Assembly: GCA_964447145.1 (NCBI GenBank)
Contig: CAYURW010000110.1
Span: 1-8,158, forward strand
Direction of reading: 5' to 3'
Source: BRH-c25 sp964447145
GTDB taxonomy: Bacteria; Bacillota; Clostridia; Lutisporales; Lutisporaceae
DNA length: 8,158 bases
The notes under the pieces: generated by a model
What the model was told of the DNA's origin: nothing
The model's input: the letters and a program-made list of their open reading frames with translations, nothing else
Database searches by the model: none
Program-made: the position numbers and the translations under genes
Part shown: piece after piece, positions 1 through 5,234 of the stretch
Position numbering within the stretch: position 1 is the stretch's first letter
How the letters are laid out: each line of letters begins with the position of its first letter

Positions 1-283
1 CTGCTGACGTTTGGAGCAATGTTTGTGCACCAAGAGCGCCGGTAACAAGAGAAGAAAAAACGGATAGTACGGGAGCCTTAACTCCATAAGCCACTGCCGC
101 TCCTATCGCCGGACCCATCATAAACTGGGCTGCTTTTCCAAAATTCACAAGCAGAGGTATGCCTAACTTTTCCCCTACCTGCTTCAGGATCAGCCCGATT
201 ATCAATGATGAGAAAAGGCCCTGAGCCATAAAGTTAAGAACATTAATTACATAATCCTGCAGCTTGAAAGTTTTTTTCTCCAA
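1..283 (-). CDS. PTS transporter subunit IIC-like membrane protein (PF13303 type), 5' part only
   Basis: The visible 94 codons encode the N-terminus of a hydrophobic protein; the rest lies beyond the left edge. After a short basic start (MEKKTFKLQDY) there are two hydrophobic stretches, around FSSLIIGLIL and the Gly/Ala-rich segment MMGPAIGAAVAYGVKAP. This resembles the PTS_EIIC_2 family (PF13303), predicted sugar permease-like proteins of Firmicutes that usually lack fused IIA/IIB domains. I chose the TTG at 283-281 because an in-frame TGA lies just upstream (295-293) and GAGG at 294-291 sits 7 bases before the TTG. An ATG at 296 is in another frame that soon stops. The gene starts 28 bases after the stop of the ligase-like gene on the same strand, so co-transcription is likely. 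The substrate cannot be told. The family call is from recognition of sequence pattern, not a search. Confidence 0.75.
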   Translation of the reverse strand, partial: MEKKTFKLQDYVINVLNFMAQGLFSSLIIGLILKQVGEKLGIPLLVNFGKAAQFMMGPAIGAAVAYGVKAPVLSVFSSLVTGALGAQTLLQTSA

Positions 284-311
284 AATATCGCCTCATTCCG
301 AAAGATAATGA

Positions 312-1514
312 CTATATAATACCACTTTTTGTATAATTGTCAAAGTAGCCCTGTATATATATAATCGGAGTTCCTTTGTCTCCGCTTCCGGAAGTCAGGT
401 CGCACAAAGAGCCGATAAGGTCGGTAAATCTCCTGGGAGTGGTGCCCTGTGTTTCCATGCTGCCCACCAGGTTTGAACCTTTGTTTTTGATATATTCCGA
501 TATGGCTTTTTGCAGTTCGTCTCCCCTTAGATCAGCAAAATTATTATCCGCAATATATTTGATTTTAATTTCATTGGGGGTGCCCTCCAGGCCGGAGGTA
601 TATGCCGGAGATACGACCGGATCCGCAAACTCCCATATATTGCCTACAGGATCCTTAAATGCCCCGTCTCCAAAAATCATTACTTCTACCAATCTGCCGG
701 TTTTTTCTTTGAGGATCGATTGTATTTTTTCGACAACAGGCCTGCAATTCCTGGGAAAGAGCTTAACAGTATCCTCTGTTGCCTTATTTGAGCCCAAGAG
801 CCCGTAGTCCTCATTGAAGCCATTGCCGTCAATTGGGGAGCTTAGGATATCGTCAAGGCCGTATATTTTGTCTCCTCCCTTTGATTTAAGGATCCTTTTT
901 GTTCTGGCCCTTGAATGAATATCGCAGGCAAGAACGTTTTTTGTGTAATTCAGAATTGTGACCGGATTGTTTGAAAATATTATTTCGCATTCGGTGCCGC
1001 ATTCCGTAATAAGAGATTTATAATAATCTATATAATCTATTCCGGTAAAAGGATGCCTTACGCAGCCGAAATATTTGCGGAAGTCCCCTTCAGTCAATAC
1101 GTCTGTCCAAGGATTTATATCTTTTGCATCCAAGGAATCTATGTCTATTAACTGATTCCCAACCTCATCGGCAGGATAGCTGAACATCAGCACTATTTTG
1201 CCGACGCCCTTTGCAATGCCCCTAAGGCATACAGCAAAGCGGTTGCGGCTTAGAATAGGAAAAATAACTCCAATTGCCCCTTCTCCAAACTTGGACTTGA
1301 CATCCCCTGCAATTGCATCGATAGTAGCATAGTTTCCCTGGGCGCGAGCTACCACGGATTCAGTAACGGCTACAATATCCCTGTCACAAATATGCAGGCA
1401 CTCTGTTTCGGCAGTCTTTAATACAGTGGCTACAACGATATCGGCCACATCGTCCCCCTGTCTTATTATCGGGGCACGAAGGCCTCTGACCACAGTGCCG
1501 GTTATCCTTTCCAT
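312..1514 (-). CDS. Coenzyme F420-0:L-glutamate ligase-like protein (CofE/F420_ligase family)
   Basis: A 400-residue protein. The N-terminal ~120 residues carry the pattern of the F420-0:gamma-glutamyl ligase family (PF01996/COG1478): VRGLRAPIIRQGDD at 9-22, DIVAVTESVVARAQGN at 46-61, and YPADEVGNQLID at 113-124. CofE adds glutamate to coenzyme F420-0 using GTP in methanogens and actinobacteria. At about 400 residues this protein is much longer than archaeal CofE (about 250), like the long paralogues of Clostridia, most of which are not known to make F420, so the substrate is uncertain. The start at 1514 is chosen because GAGGAGA lies 6-7 bases upstream. The longer reading frame back to 1598 would begin inside the promoter -35 box. 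The PTS IIC-like gene follows 28 bases downstream. Family membership is fairly secure; the reaction is an inference. Confidence 0.75.
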   Translation of the reverse strand: MERITGTVVRGLRAPIIRQGDDVADIVVATVLKTAETECLHICDRDIVAVTESVVARAQGNYATIDAIAGDVKSKFGEGAIGVIFPILSRNRFAVCLRGIAKGVGKIVLMFSYPADEVGNQLIDIDSLDAKDINPWTDVLTEGDFRKYFGCVRHPFTGIDYIDYYKSLITECGTECEIIFSNNPVTILNYTKNVLACDIHSRARTKRILKSKGGDKIYGLDDILSSPIDGNGFNEDYGLLGSNKATEDTVKLFPRNCRPVVEKIQSILKEKTGRLVEVMIFGDGAFKDPVGNIWEFADPVVSPAYTSGLEGTPNEIKIKYIADNNFADLRGDELQKAISEYIKNKGSNLVGSMETQGTTPRRFTDLIGSLCDLTSGSGDKGTPIIYIQGYFDNYTKSGII

Positions 1515-1569
1515 TAAGATCTCTCCTCGTTTTGCTTCAATTTTGGTTACAATATCCTGTACAATATAA

Positions 1570-1598
1570 ATCCTACTAGAATTCTTATGTTGTGTCAA
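1570..1598 (-). promoter_or_regulatory. Sigma-A-type promoter for the ligase-like/PTS IIC pair
   Basis: On the minus strand TTGACA (1598-1593) is followed after 17 bases by TAGGAT (1575-1570). The -35 is perfect and the -10 matches 4 of 6. Transcription would start near 1563, giving a leader of about 50 bases before the ATG at 1514. The right end of the palindromic repeat (1611) stops 12 bases upstream of the -35, so the repeat could affect this promoter. Confidence 0.6.
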
Positions 1599-1609
1599 AC
1601 TAATTGCTA

Positions 1610-1670
1610 TATAGAATACGCCAGCAAACAGCTAATTAAAAATAACATAAAACCTTCGGCGTATTCTATG
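1610..1670 (-). repeat. Dispersed palindromic repeat, copy 1
   Basis: Perfect 12-bp arms ATAGAATACGCC (read on minus from 1669) and GGCGTATTCTAT (1622-1611) flank 35 bases. Read on the minus strand it aligns with 5396-5457 on the plus strand over 61/62 bases, with about 11 substitutions, mostly transitions, and one 1-base indel. The left-arm C and right-arm G of this copy are T and A in the other copy, so the pair is preserved. Inside, GAAGGTT (1657-1651) can pair with AGCTGTTT (1633-1626) with one bulged base. It has no coding capacity. It could be a MITE-like or REP-like element or a structured leader module. Confidence 0.75.
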
Positions 1671-1681
1671 AATCAAGGAAA

Positions 1682-1730
1682 ACATTTTAGGATATCCGAA
1701 ATATATTAGCTGATGTCTATCCTAAAATGT
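1682..1730. repeat. Inverted repeat with 13-bp perfect arms
   Basis: Arms at 1682-1694 (ACATTTTAGGATA) and 1718-1730 (TATCCTAAAATGT) are perfect complements separated by 23 bases. It begins 12 bases beyond repeat copy 1. No T-run follows in either direction, so it is not an obvious terminator. Parts of its loop on the minus strand (CATCAGCTAATAT) resemble the flank of the second repeat copy near 5364-5375, so it may belong to a longer version of that element. Confidence 0.6.
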
Positions 1731-1756
1731 ATATGTAATAATCTCACTATCAGCCA

Positions 1757-1813
1757 TTGTCCTTTTCATTATGTATTATGGTATAATGTATGCGAAGTAT
1801 CGCATACATTATA
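1757..1813 (+). promoter_or_regulatory. Extended -10 promoter candidate embedded in a perfect 14-bp hairpin
   Basis: TATAAT at 1782-1787 is preceded by TGG (1779-1781), an extended -10, with a weak -35 TTGTCC at 1757-1762 (19-base spacer). The -10 box is the outer end of a perfect hairpin: 1782-1795 pairs with 1800-1813 around the loop AGTA. As the palindrome ends in ATTATA, the opposite strand has a -10-like box as well. Transcription from here would give a leader of about 150 bases to the PilZ gene. It could equally be an operator; promoter use is inferred. Confidence 0.45.
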
Positions 1814-1827
1814 TCTTTCTATTGAAT

Positions 1828-1865
1828 GCCCGTGCGATTTTTTGCTACGCAAAACGCACATGGGC
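1828..1865 (+). repeat. GC-rich imperfect hairpin in the PilZ upstream region
   Basis: GCCCGTGCG (1828-1836) pairs with CGCAC-AT-GGGC (1855-1865) with a two-base bulge. The stem is extended inside by TTTT (1838-1841) with AAAA (1851-1854), leaving the loop TTGCTACGC. It lies between two perfect AT-rich hairpins and would be part of the PilZ leader if transcription starts near 1794. No T-run follows, so it is not a classical terminator. Confidence 0.5.
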
Positions 1866-1867
1866 GG

Positions 1868-1900
1868 ATATCATAAATTCTTGCGAATTTATGATATAAT
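1868..1900 (+). promoter_or_regulatory. Perfect 13-bp hairpin ending in an extended -10 (PilZ-proximal promoter candidate)
   Basis: 1868-1880 pairs perfectly with 1885-1897 around the loop TTGC. The right end contains TGATATAAT (1892-1900), an extended -10 element, which would start transcription near 1907 and give a leader of about 42 bases to the PilZ ATG. No good -35 is visible at the right distance. As with the hairpin at 1782-1813, a palindrome covers the promoter core, which would suit a dimeric repressor. Activity is inferred only. Confidence 0.45.
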
Positions 1901-1948
1901 ATACATATCATCAGACCATAAGTCAGCAAAACAGGAGGGTTTTATACG

Positions 1949-2314
1949 ATGAAAGAGAGAAGAAGATACGACAGGCTCCCAATGAAGCTGGAGCTTACGA
2001 TTTCCTCACTTTTCAAGCAGGATTATGAATTGATCCCCGGTATAAACGAGAGTATCAGGGTCAAGGACGTGTCAAAATCCGGCATTGGCTTTCTTTGCTC
2101 CCGTGAATTGCCTCTGAACTATTACTTTGATGCAAAAATACAGCTGTCCCCGGACAATTATTTTTATGCTGTGCTAAAAATAATACGCACAGAAAAGCTT
2201 GATCAAGGTTATTTTACGGGCTGCGAATTCGTAGGGCTGGCAGATATACTCAGCATGAAGGTTGATACATACGGCGAGGAGCTGGGGCATAACAAGGACC
2301 TGCAAGAAGTCTAA
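1949..2314 (+). CDS. PilZ domain protein (c-di-GMP receptor)
   Basis: A 121-residue single-domain protein. Both hallmarks of c-di-GMP-binding PilZ domains (PF07238) are present: RxxxR at the N-terminus (R5 to R9 in RRRYDR) and D/NxSxxG (D40-V-S-K-S-G45). The rest alternates beta-strand-like segments as expected. No signal peptide or membrane segment is seen, so it is likely cytoplasmic and acts by binding a partner when c-di-GMP is high, for example in motility, exopolysaccharide or surface switching. The partner is unknown, as no diguanylate cyclase or flagellar gene is nearby. The start is supported by AGGAGGG at 1933-1939, 9 bases upstream. It is transcribed divergently from the ligase-like gene and its upstream region is full of palindromes. 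Confidence 0.9.
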   Translation: MKERRRYDRLPMKLELTISSLFKQDYELIPGINESIRVKDVSKSGIGFLCSRELPLNYYFDAKIQLSPDNYFYAVLKIIRTEKLDQGYFTGCEFVGLADILSMKVDTYGEELGHNKDLQEV

Positions 2315-2351
2315 GAGCACAGCTGCAAAATAAGAGGATTGATAAAAGGAA

Positions 2352-2382
2352 ATAGCCGGTATTCAATATGAAAGCCGGCTAT
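2352..2382 (-). terminator. Hairpin between convergent PilZ and DUF3795 genes
   Basis: ATAGCCGG (2352-2359) pairs perfectly with CCGGCTAT (2375-2382). TTC/GAA inside (2362-2364 with 2370-2372) extends it around loop AATAT. On the minus strand the stem is followed by TTTCCTTTT, a modest T-rich tract, so it fits best as the terminator of the DUF3795 gene. On the plus strand no T-run follows, so it would be weak for PilZ. Confidence 0.5.
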
Positions 2383-2415
2383 AGATTAGGTTGTGCCGCC
2401 CAAAGGCTGCCTGTC

Positions 2416-2748
2416 TTATTTTTTCAAATTATCCAGGGCATTTTTGGCTTCGGGTGCCATTGAAAAAAAGTCGTTAATTTTTTGGCATGCATAGTCACTG
2501 CATTCGCTGCAATTCTGATGTGATCTGCCTACATTGCATTCCCTGACATCGCATTCAAGACAGTGAGAAAACAGAACCTCCGACATGCAGCCGAGGCAAT
2601 TGATATCCTCCGCCTTAATATCGGCGTTGAACAATTTGCTCCAACTGTCTGCGGTCTTTCTTCGAAGCTCATTGTCATTATTCCTGGTCGCAACATAGGC
2701 GTCGCAGCTACTGCATTCGAGCCCGCAGCAGGCTAAGATTTTATCCAT
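2416..2748 (-). CDS. DUF3795 cysteine-rich protein
   Basis: A 110-residue protein with 12 cysteines (7, 8, 12, 15, 51, 54, 63, 66, 71, 80, 83, 88), including four CxxC pairs, and the start CCGLECSSCDAYVA typical of DUF3795 (PF12675), a family common in Clostridia and methanogens. The spacing suggests zinc or iron-sulfur binding, but no biochemical role is known to me. No signal peptide or membrane helix is seen. The start is set by GGAGGG 5 bases upstream of the ATG. It has its own strong promoter with a palindromic operator candidate in the spacer (2779-2807), so it is probably a regulated single-gene unit. It faces PilZ convergently and exoA divergently. Confidence 0.88.
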   Translation of the reverse strand: MDKILACCGLECSSCDAYVATRNNDNELRRKTADSWSKLFNADIKAEDINCLGCMSEVLFSHCLECDVRECNVGRSHQNCSECSDYACQKINDFFSMAPEAKNALDNLKK

Positions 2749-2778
2749 TATATCCCTCCGTTGTTAAATTATGATACC

Positions 2779-2807
2779 ATTATACACGAACGTACGTTCG
2801 CAGTCAA
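2779..2807 (-). promoter_or_regulatory. Promoter of the DUF3795 gene
   Basis: On the minus strand TTGACT (2807-2802) and TATAAT (2784-2779) are separated by exactly 17 bases, 11 of 12 consensus positions. The ATG follows about 31 bases after the -10. This is one of the two strongest promoters in the window and drives a gene with a strong RBS. The spacer is almost filled by the palindrome at 2787-2800. Confidence 0.8.
2787..2800. promoter_or_regulatory. 14-bp perfect palindrome, TetR-type operator candidate
   Basis: CGAACGTACGTTCG is its own reverse complement and lies between the -35 and -10 of the DUF3795 promoter. The AACGTACGTT core and its place in the spacer resemble operators of TetR-family repressors, which block RNA polymerase when bound there. 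No TetR-family gene is in the window, so the regulator is unknown. Confidence 0.6.
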
Positions 2808-2928
2808 TATATAATAGAAAATAATTTTGTAAAGCCTGATACGGGTTATATAGAATTGCGCTATACCCTGCAGGAATACTTTAGGCGCATTATATAGATC
2901 ATAGAGATTATCAGAAGGGGAAGGAATT

Positions 2929-3681
2929 ATGAAGCTGATTTCATGGAATGTAAATGGCCTTAGGGCTTGTGTCCAAAAGGGATTTGTTGAATATTTCAAA
3001 AAGACTGATGCTGATATTTTTTGCATTCAGGAGAGTAAGCTGCAAGAGGGGCAGATAGATTTGCAGCTTGAAGGGTATCATCAGTTCTGGAATTATGCAG
3101 AAAGAAAGGGCTATTCGGGAGTTGCGGTTTTTTGCAAGGCCAAGCCCCTGAGCTGTGCCTGCGGAATAAACATAGCCGAGCATGACAAGGAAGGAAGGGT
3201 CATTACTCTGGAGTACGAAGATTTTTACTTTGTTACCGTGTATACCCCCAATTCGCAGCAGGAGCTTATGAGGCTTGATTATAGAATGAAGTGGGAGGAT
3301 GACTTCAGAGATTATCTAAAGGCTCTGGATAGGTCAAAGCCGGTTATATTTTGCGGGGACCTGAATGTGGCCCATAAGGAGATCGACCTGAAGAACCCCG
3401 GAAGCAACAGAAAAAATGCAGGATTTACTGATGAGGAGAGGGGCAAGTTTACCGAACTGCTTAATTCAGGCTTCGTTGATACTTACAGGTTCTTCTATCC
3501 TGACAGGGAAGGGGTATATTCCTGGTGGTCGTACCGTTTCAATGCAAGAGCCAACAACGCAGGATGGAGAATTGACTATTTCTGCACTTCCGAAAGGCTG
3601 TCCTCCAGGCTTGTCAGCGCAGATATCCATTCTGATGTGCCTGGCTCAGACCACTGTCCGGTGGAATTAATCATCAAATAG
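2929..3681 (+). CDS. exoA: Exodeoxyribonuclease III / AP endonuclease (Xth/ExoA family)
   Basis: A 250-residue protein of usual family length. It cleaves DNA at abasic sites and removes 3' blocking groups in base excision repair; it is cytoplasmic and uses Mg2+. All key motifs of the exonuclease-endonuclease-phosphatase fold are present: WNVNGLR with N7, QESK with metal ligand E35, VYTPN with Y105, GDLNVAH with D144 and N146, WRIDYF with D216, and the C-terminal SDH with D241 and catalytic H242. Nothing essential is missing. The start follows AAGGGGAAGG by a few bases and begins with the canonical MKLISWNVNG. No clear terminator follows; the next promoter starts 10 bases after the stop, so read-through into the small transcription unit is possible. 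Confidence 0.96.
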   Translation: MKLISWNVNGLRACVQKGFVEYFKKTDADIFCIQESKLQEGQIDLQLEGYHQFWNYAERKGYSGVAVFCKAKPLSCACGINIAEHDKEGRVITLEYEDFYFVTVYTPNSQQELMRLDYRMKWEDDFRDYLKALDRSKPVIFCGDLNVAHKEIDLKNPGSNRKNAGFTDEERGKFTELLNSGFVDTYRFFYPDREGVYSWWSYRFNARANNAGWRIDYFCTSERLSSRLVSADIHSDVPGSDHCPVELIIK

Positions 3682-3690
3682 CGGGGGCTC

Positions 3691-3719
3691 TTGAAATACA
3701 AATTGGAATATATTATAAT
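3691..3719 (+). promoter_or_regulatory. Strong promoter of the leader/small ORF/MFS unit
   Basis: TTGAAA (3691-3696) and TATAAT (3714-3719) are 17 bases apart, 11 of 12 consensus positions. Transcription would start near 3726, only about 45 bases after the exoA stop. As no good promoter lies between the terminator at 3959-3989 and the MFS start, this is the probable promoter of the MFS gene through regulated read-through. Confidence 0.8.
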
Positions 3720-3733
3720 CTACTCATGTTATA

Positions 3734-3779
3734 TTTTTGCACTAAACATTTTACATCAAATTCAAATAGTGCGAAAAAA
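3734..3779 (+). ncRNA. 5' leader hairpin
   Basis: TTTTTGCACTA (3734-3744) pairs with TAGTGC-G-AAAAA (3767-3778) with one bulged G, giving an 11-bp stem and a 22-base loop close to the expected transcript 5' end. It might protect the mRNA 5' end or be part of the regulatory fold. No T-run follows, so it is not a terminator. Confidence 0.45.
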
Positions 3780-3810
3780 TTTCTATATATATTACCAATG
3801 AGGAATCAAA

Positions 3811-3927
3811 ATGATAAGCATTAAAAGTAAAATAACTGAATATCTGGCTTATGGCCATGCAATTATAGGGGATTTTGGGGCACAAGGGAGTAGTGTATCC
3901 AAAATTCAATATTATGTCAACCAATAA
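3811..3927 (+). CDS. Small ORF, 38 codons, possible leader peptide
   Basis: ATG at 3811 is preceded by GAGGA (3800-3804) with a 6-base spacing, a good ribosome site, and the frame ends with TAA at 3925-3927. The peptide starts MISIKSKITEYLAYG and ends SKIQYYVNQ. It has no signal peptide, no membrane helix and no family I recognise. It sits after a consensus promoter (3691-3719) and before an intrinsic terminator (3959-3989), upstream of an MFS transporter, the layout of a leader peptide controlling an efflux gene by attenuation. Against it: no obvious run of one regulatory codon and no known stall motif. Alternatively it is a chance frame in a structured RNA. Translation is likely but unproven. 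Confidence 0.5.
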   Translation: MISIKSKITEYLAYGHAIIGDFGAQGSSVSKIQYYVNQ

Positions 3928-3933
3928 GCCGGA
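3843..3933 (+). ncRNA. Structured leader RNA upstream of the MFS terminator
   Basis: Two nested helices are visible. P1 pairs 3843-3854 with 3921-3933: TCTGGCTTATGG against CC-a-ATAAGCCGGA, 12 pairs with one U-G wobble and one bulge. P2 pairs 3870-3878 with 3899-3907 (GGATTTTGG with CCAAAATTC, one wobble); its 20-base loop could hold a small GCAC/GTGT helix. TTTGGGG (3874-3880), part of P2, can also pair with CCCCAAG (3959-3965), the 5' arm of the terminator, a possible antiterminator. I do not recognise a known riboswitch class; tests against purine, TPP, yybP-ykoY, c-di-GMP, guanidine and fluoride consensus features failed by eye. The fold overlaps the small ORF. Confidence 0.45.
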
Positions 3934-3958
3934 ACTTTGCTAATATATTAATATCTAT

Positions 3959-3989
3959 CCCCAAGTAAGGTTTCTACTTGGGGTTTTTT
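3959..3989 (+). terminator. Intrinsic terminator (attenuator candidate)
   Basis: CCCCAAGTA (3959-3967) pairs perfectly with TACTTGGGG (3975-3983) around a 7-base loop and is followed directly by TTTTTT (3984-3989). It is a classical rho-independent terminator on the plus strand. It ends the short transcript from the 3691 promoter and lies 40 bases before the MFS start codon, so it may be the switch point for MFS expression. Confidence 0.9.
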
Positions 3990-4028
3990 ATTGCCCTACT
4001 ACGGTTGACAATTAAGGAGAGAAATAAG

Positions 4029-5234
4029 ATGGAAAATAGAATTAAACTAAAGAATAACATAAATAAAAATTACATATATACGTTCATTTCAAATATCGAC
4101 CTGACCAGAGGGATATGGATGATATACCTGGCAGGCAAAGGCATGAGCCTAACGCAGCTGGGGCTTCTGGAAACAGTATTCCACATAACATCTTTTCTGA
4201 TGGAAGTACCAACCGGGGCGGTTGCTGATATTTTTGGAAGGAAAGCAAGCAGGATAGCCGGGAGGGCCGTGTCGCTGCTCAGCGTGATAATATTGCTCAA
4301 GGCGGATAGCTTCCTATGGTTTGCAATATCCTTTGTTTTTACTGCCTTATCCTTCAACCTGGAATCCGGAGCGGGAGATGCCCTTGTCTACGATTCCCTG
4401 AAGGAAATAGGGGAGGAAAGCAAATACATGAAAATATCCGGAAATAAGGAGGTTTTCTACCAGATCTCAGGAGTAGCATCATTTCTTGCCGGAGGTTATA
4501 TGGCGGTGAGGAGCTACAAGGCGGCTTTTATCATTACAATTGTTATAGGGGCTGTTGCCTTGGTACAATCCTTCAGCTTCAGGGAACCGACGATCGGAAG
4601 GAAACAGGCGGAATGCGAGGGGGAGAATATATTCCTGAGACAGCTTAAGGAAAGCATTGGAGTAGTCAGGAACAATTCAAGAATAGGAGCCTTGATTATA
4701 TTTGCAGAAATAGTACTCACATTTTGCACCTGTACATTTTTTTACCTGCAGAATTATATGAAGGCCGACGGCTATAACGAAGCTGCAATTGGGGTGGTAT
4801 ATGCCGCGACTTTTATTATTGCGGCCCTTACTGCACCACAGGTGTACAAGCTGGAAAAGGTGATTAAGGAGCAAGGGATACTGCTGCTTACACCCTTTGT
4901 TACTGCGGCGTGCCTGTGGGGAATCTCCCTCAGCAGGTATCATTTCATATTTTTTATTATACTGATGGCGGTAGAAGAGGTGGTATATGTTGCAGTGAGC
5001 GATTACATAAATAAGATGATACCCAGCGAGAACCGCGCAACAATACTTTCCTTTGCCAGCATGGTATTCAGTTTCTTCATGATCGCTGTGTTTCCCTTGA
5101 TCGGATTTGTAGGAGACAGGTATTCTCTGGGTTTTGCAATAAAATGCCTTGGAGTCTTAGCCATAGTATTCGCCCTGGTAAATGGCGCAATGCTGCTGAA
5201 AGCCGGTCAAAAGGGCCGCAGAGAGATTGATTAA
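4029..5234 (+). CDS. MFS transporter, probably drug/solute efflux
   Basis: A 401-residue integral membrane protein with about 12 hydrophobic segments. The MFS motif A between helices 2 and 3 is present as GAVADIFGRK (63-72), after LLETVFHITSFLMEVPTG. The central polar loop (about 198-213) separates two six-helix halves, and the tail is basic. The NLESGAGDALVYDSLKE region is typical of a clostridial efflux-like MFS subgroup; proton-driven export is likely but the substrate is unknown. I start at the ATG at 4029, with AAGGAG 9 bases upstream; an earlier in-frame ATG at 3978 lies inside the terminator hairpin. No promoter fits between terminator and start (the TTGACA at 4005 lacks a -10), so expression should depend on read-through from 3691. 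The 39-bp tandem repeats begin at its stop codon. Confidence 0.88.
   Translation: MENRIKLKNNINKNYIYTFISNIDLTRGIWMIYLAGKGMSLTQLGLLETVFHITSFLMEVPTGAVADIFGRKASRIAGRAVSLLSVIILLKADSFLWFAISFVFTALSFNLESGAGDALVYDSLKEIGEESKYMKISGNKEVFYQISGVASFLAGGYMAVRSYKAAFIITIVIGAVALVQSFSFREPTIGRKQAECEGENIFLRQLKESIGVVRNNSRIGALIIFAEIVLTFCTCTFFYLQNYMKADGYNEAAIGVVYAATFIIAALTAPQVYKLEKVIKEQGILLLTPFVTAACLWGISLSRYHFIFFIILMAVEEVVYVAVSDYINKMIPSENRATILSFASMVFSFFMIAVFPLIGFVGDRYSLGFAIKCLGVLAIVFALVNGAMLLKAGQKGRREID

Noticed and set aside
1515..1598. N-terminal extension of the ligase-like protein to the ATG at 1598
   Set aside because: It would begin within the TTGACA box, while a strong RBS supports the ATG at 1514.
1611..1669. 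Invertible promoter switch between the 12-bp arms
   Set aside because: Arms and spacer are too short compared with known invertible switches, and no recombinase gene is nearby.
1713..1952. A 79-codon open frame on the plus strand before PilZ
   Set aside because: It runs through four hairpins and two promoter-like boxes, has no RBS and its translation resembles no family.
2827..2852. Promoter for exoA (TTGTAA with TATATA)
   Set aside because: The spacer is only about 14 bases; no other convincing promoter was found, so none is called.
2846..2897. Possible degenerate fourth copy of the dispersed repeat (ATAGAATTGCGC ... GGCGCATTATAT)
   Set aside because: Arms match only loosely and the interior has no similarity to the other copies.
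3871..3940. Mn2+ (yybP-ykoY) or other known riboswitch, prompted by AGGGAGTAG and GCCGGAACTTTGC
   Set aside because: The short matches are not in the right structural context and the second conserved half is missing.
4005..4033. TTGACA just before the MFS RBS as a promoter
   Set aside because: The -10 would fall on the start codon as GATGGA, which is not a -10 box.
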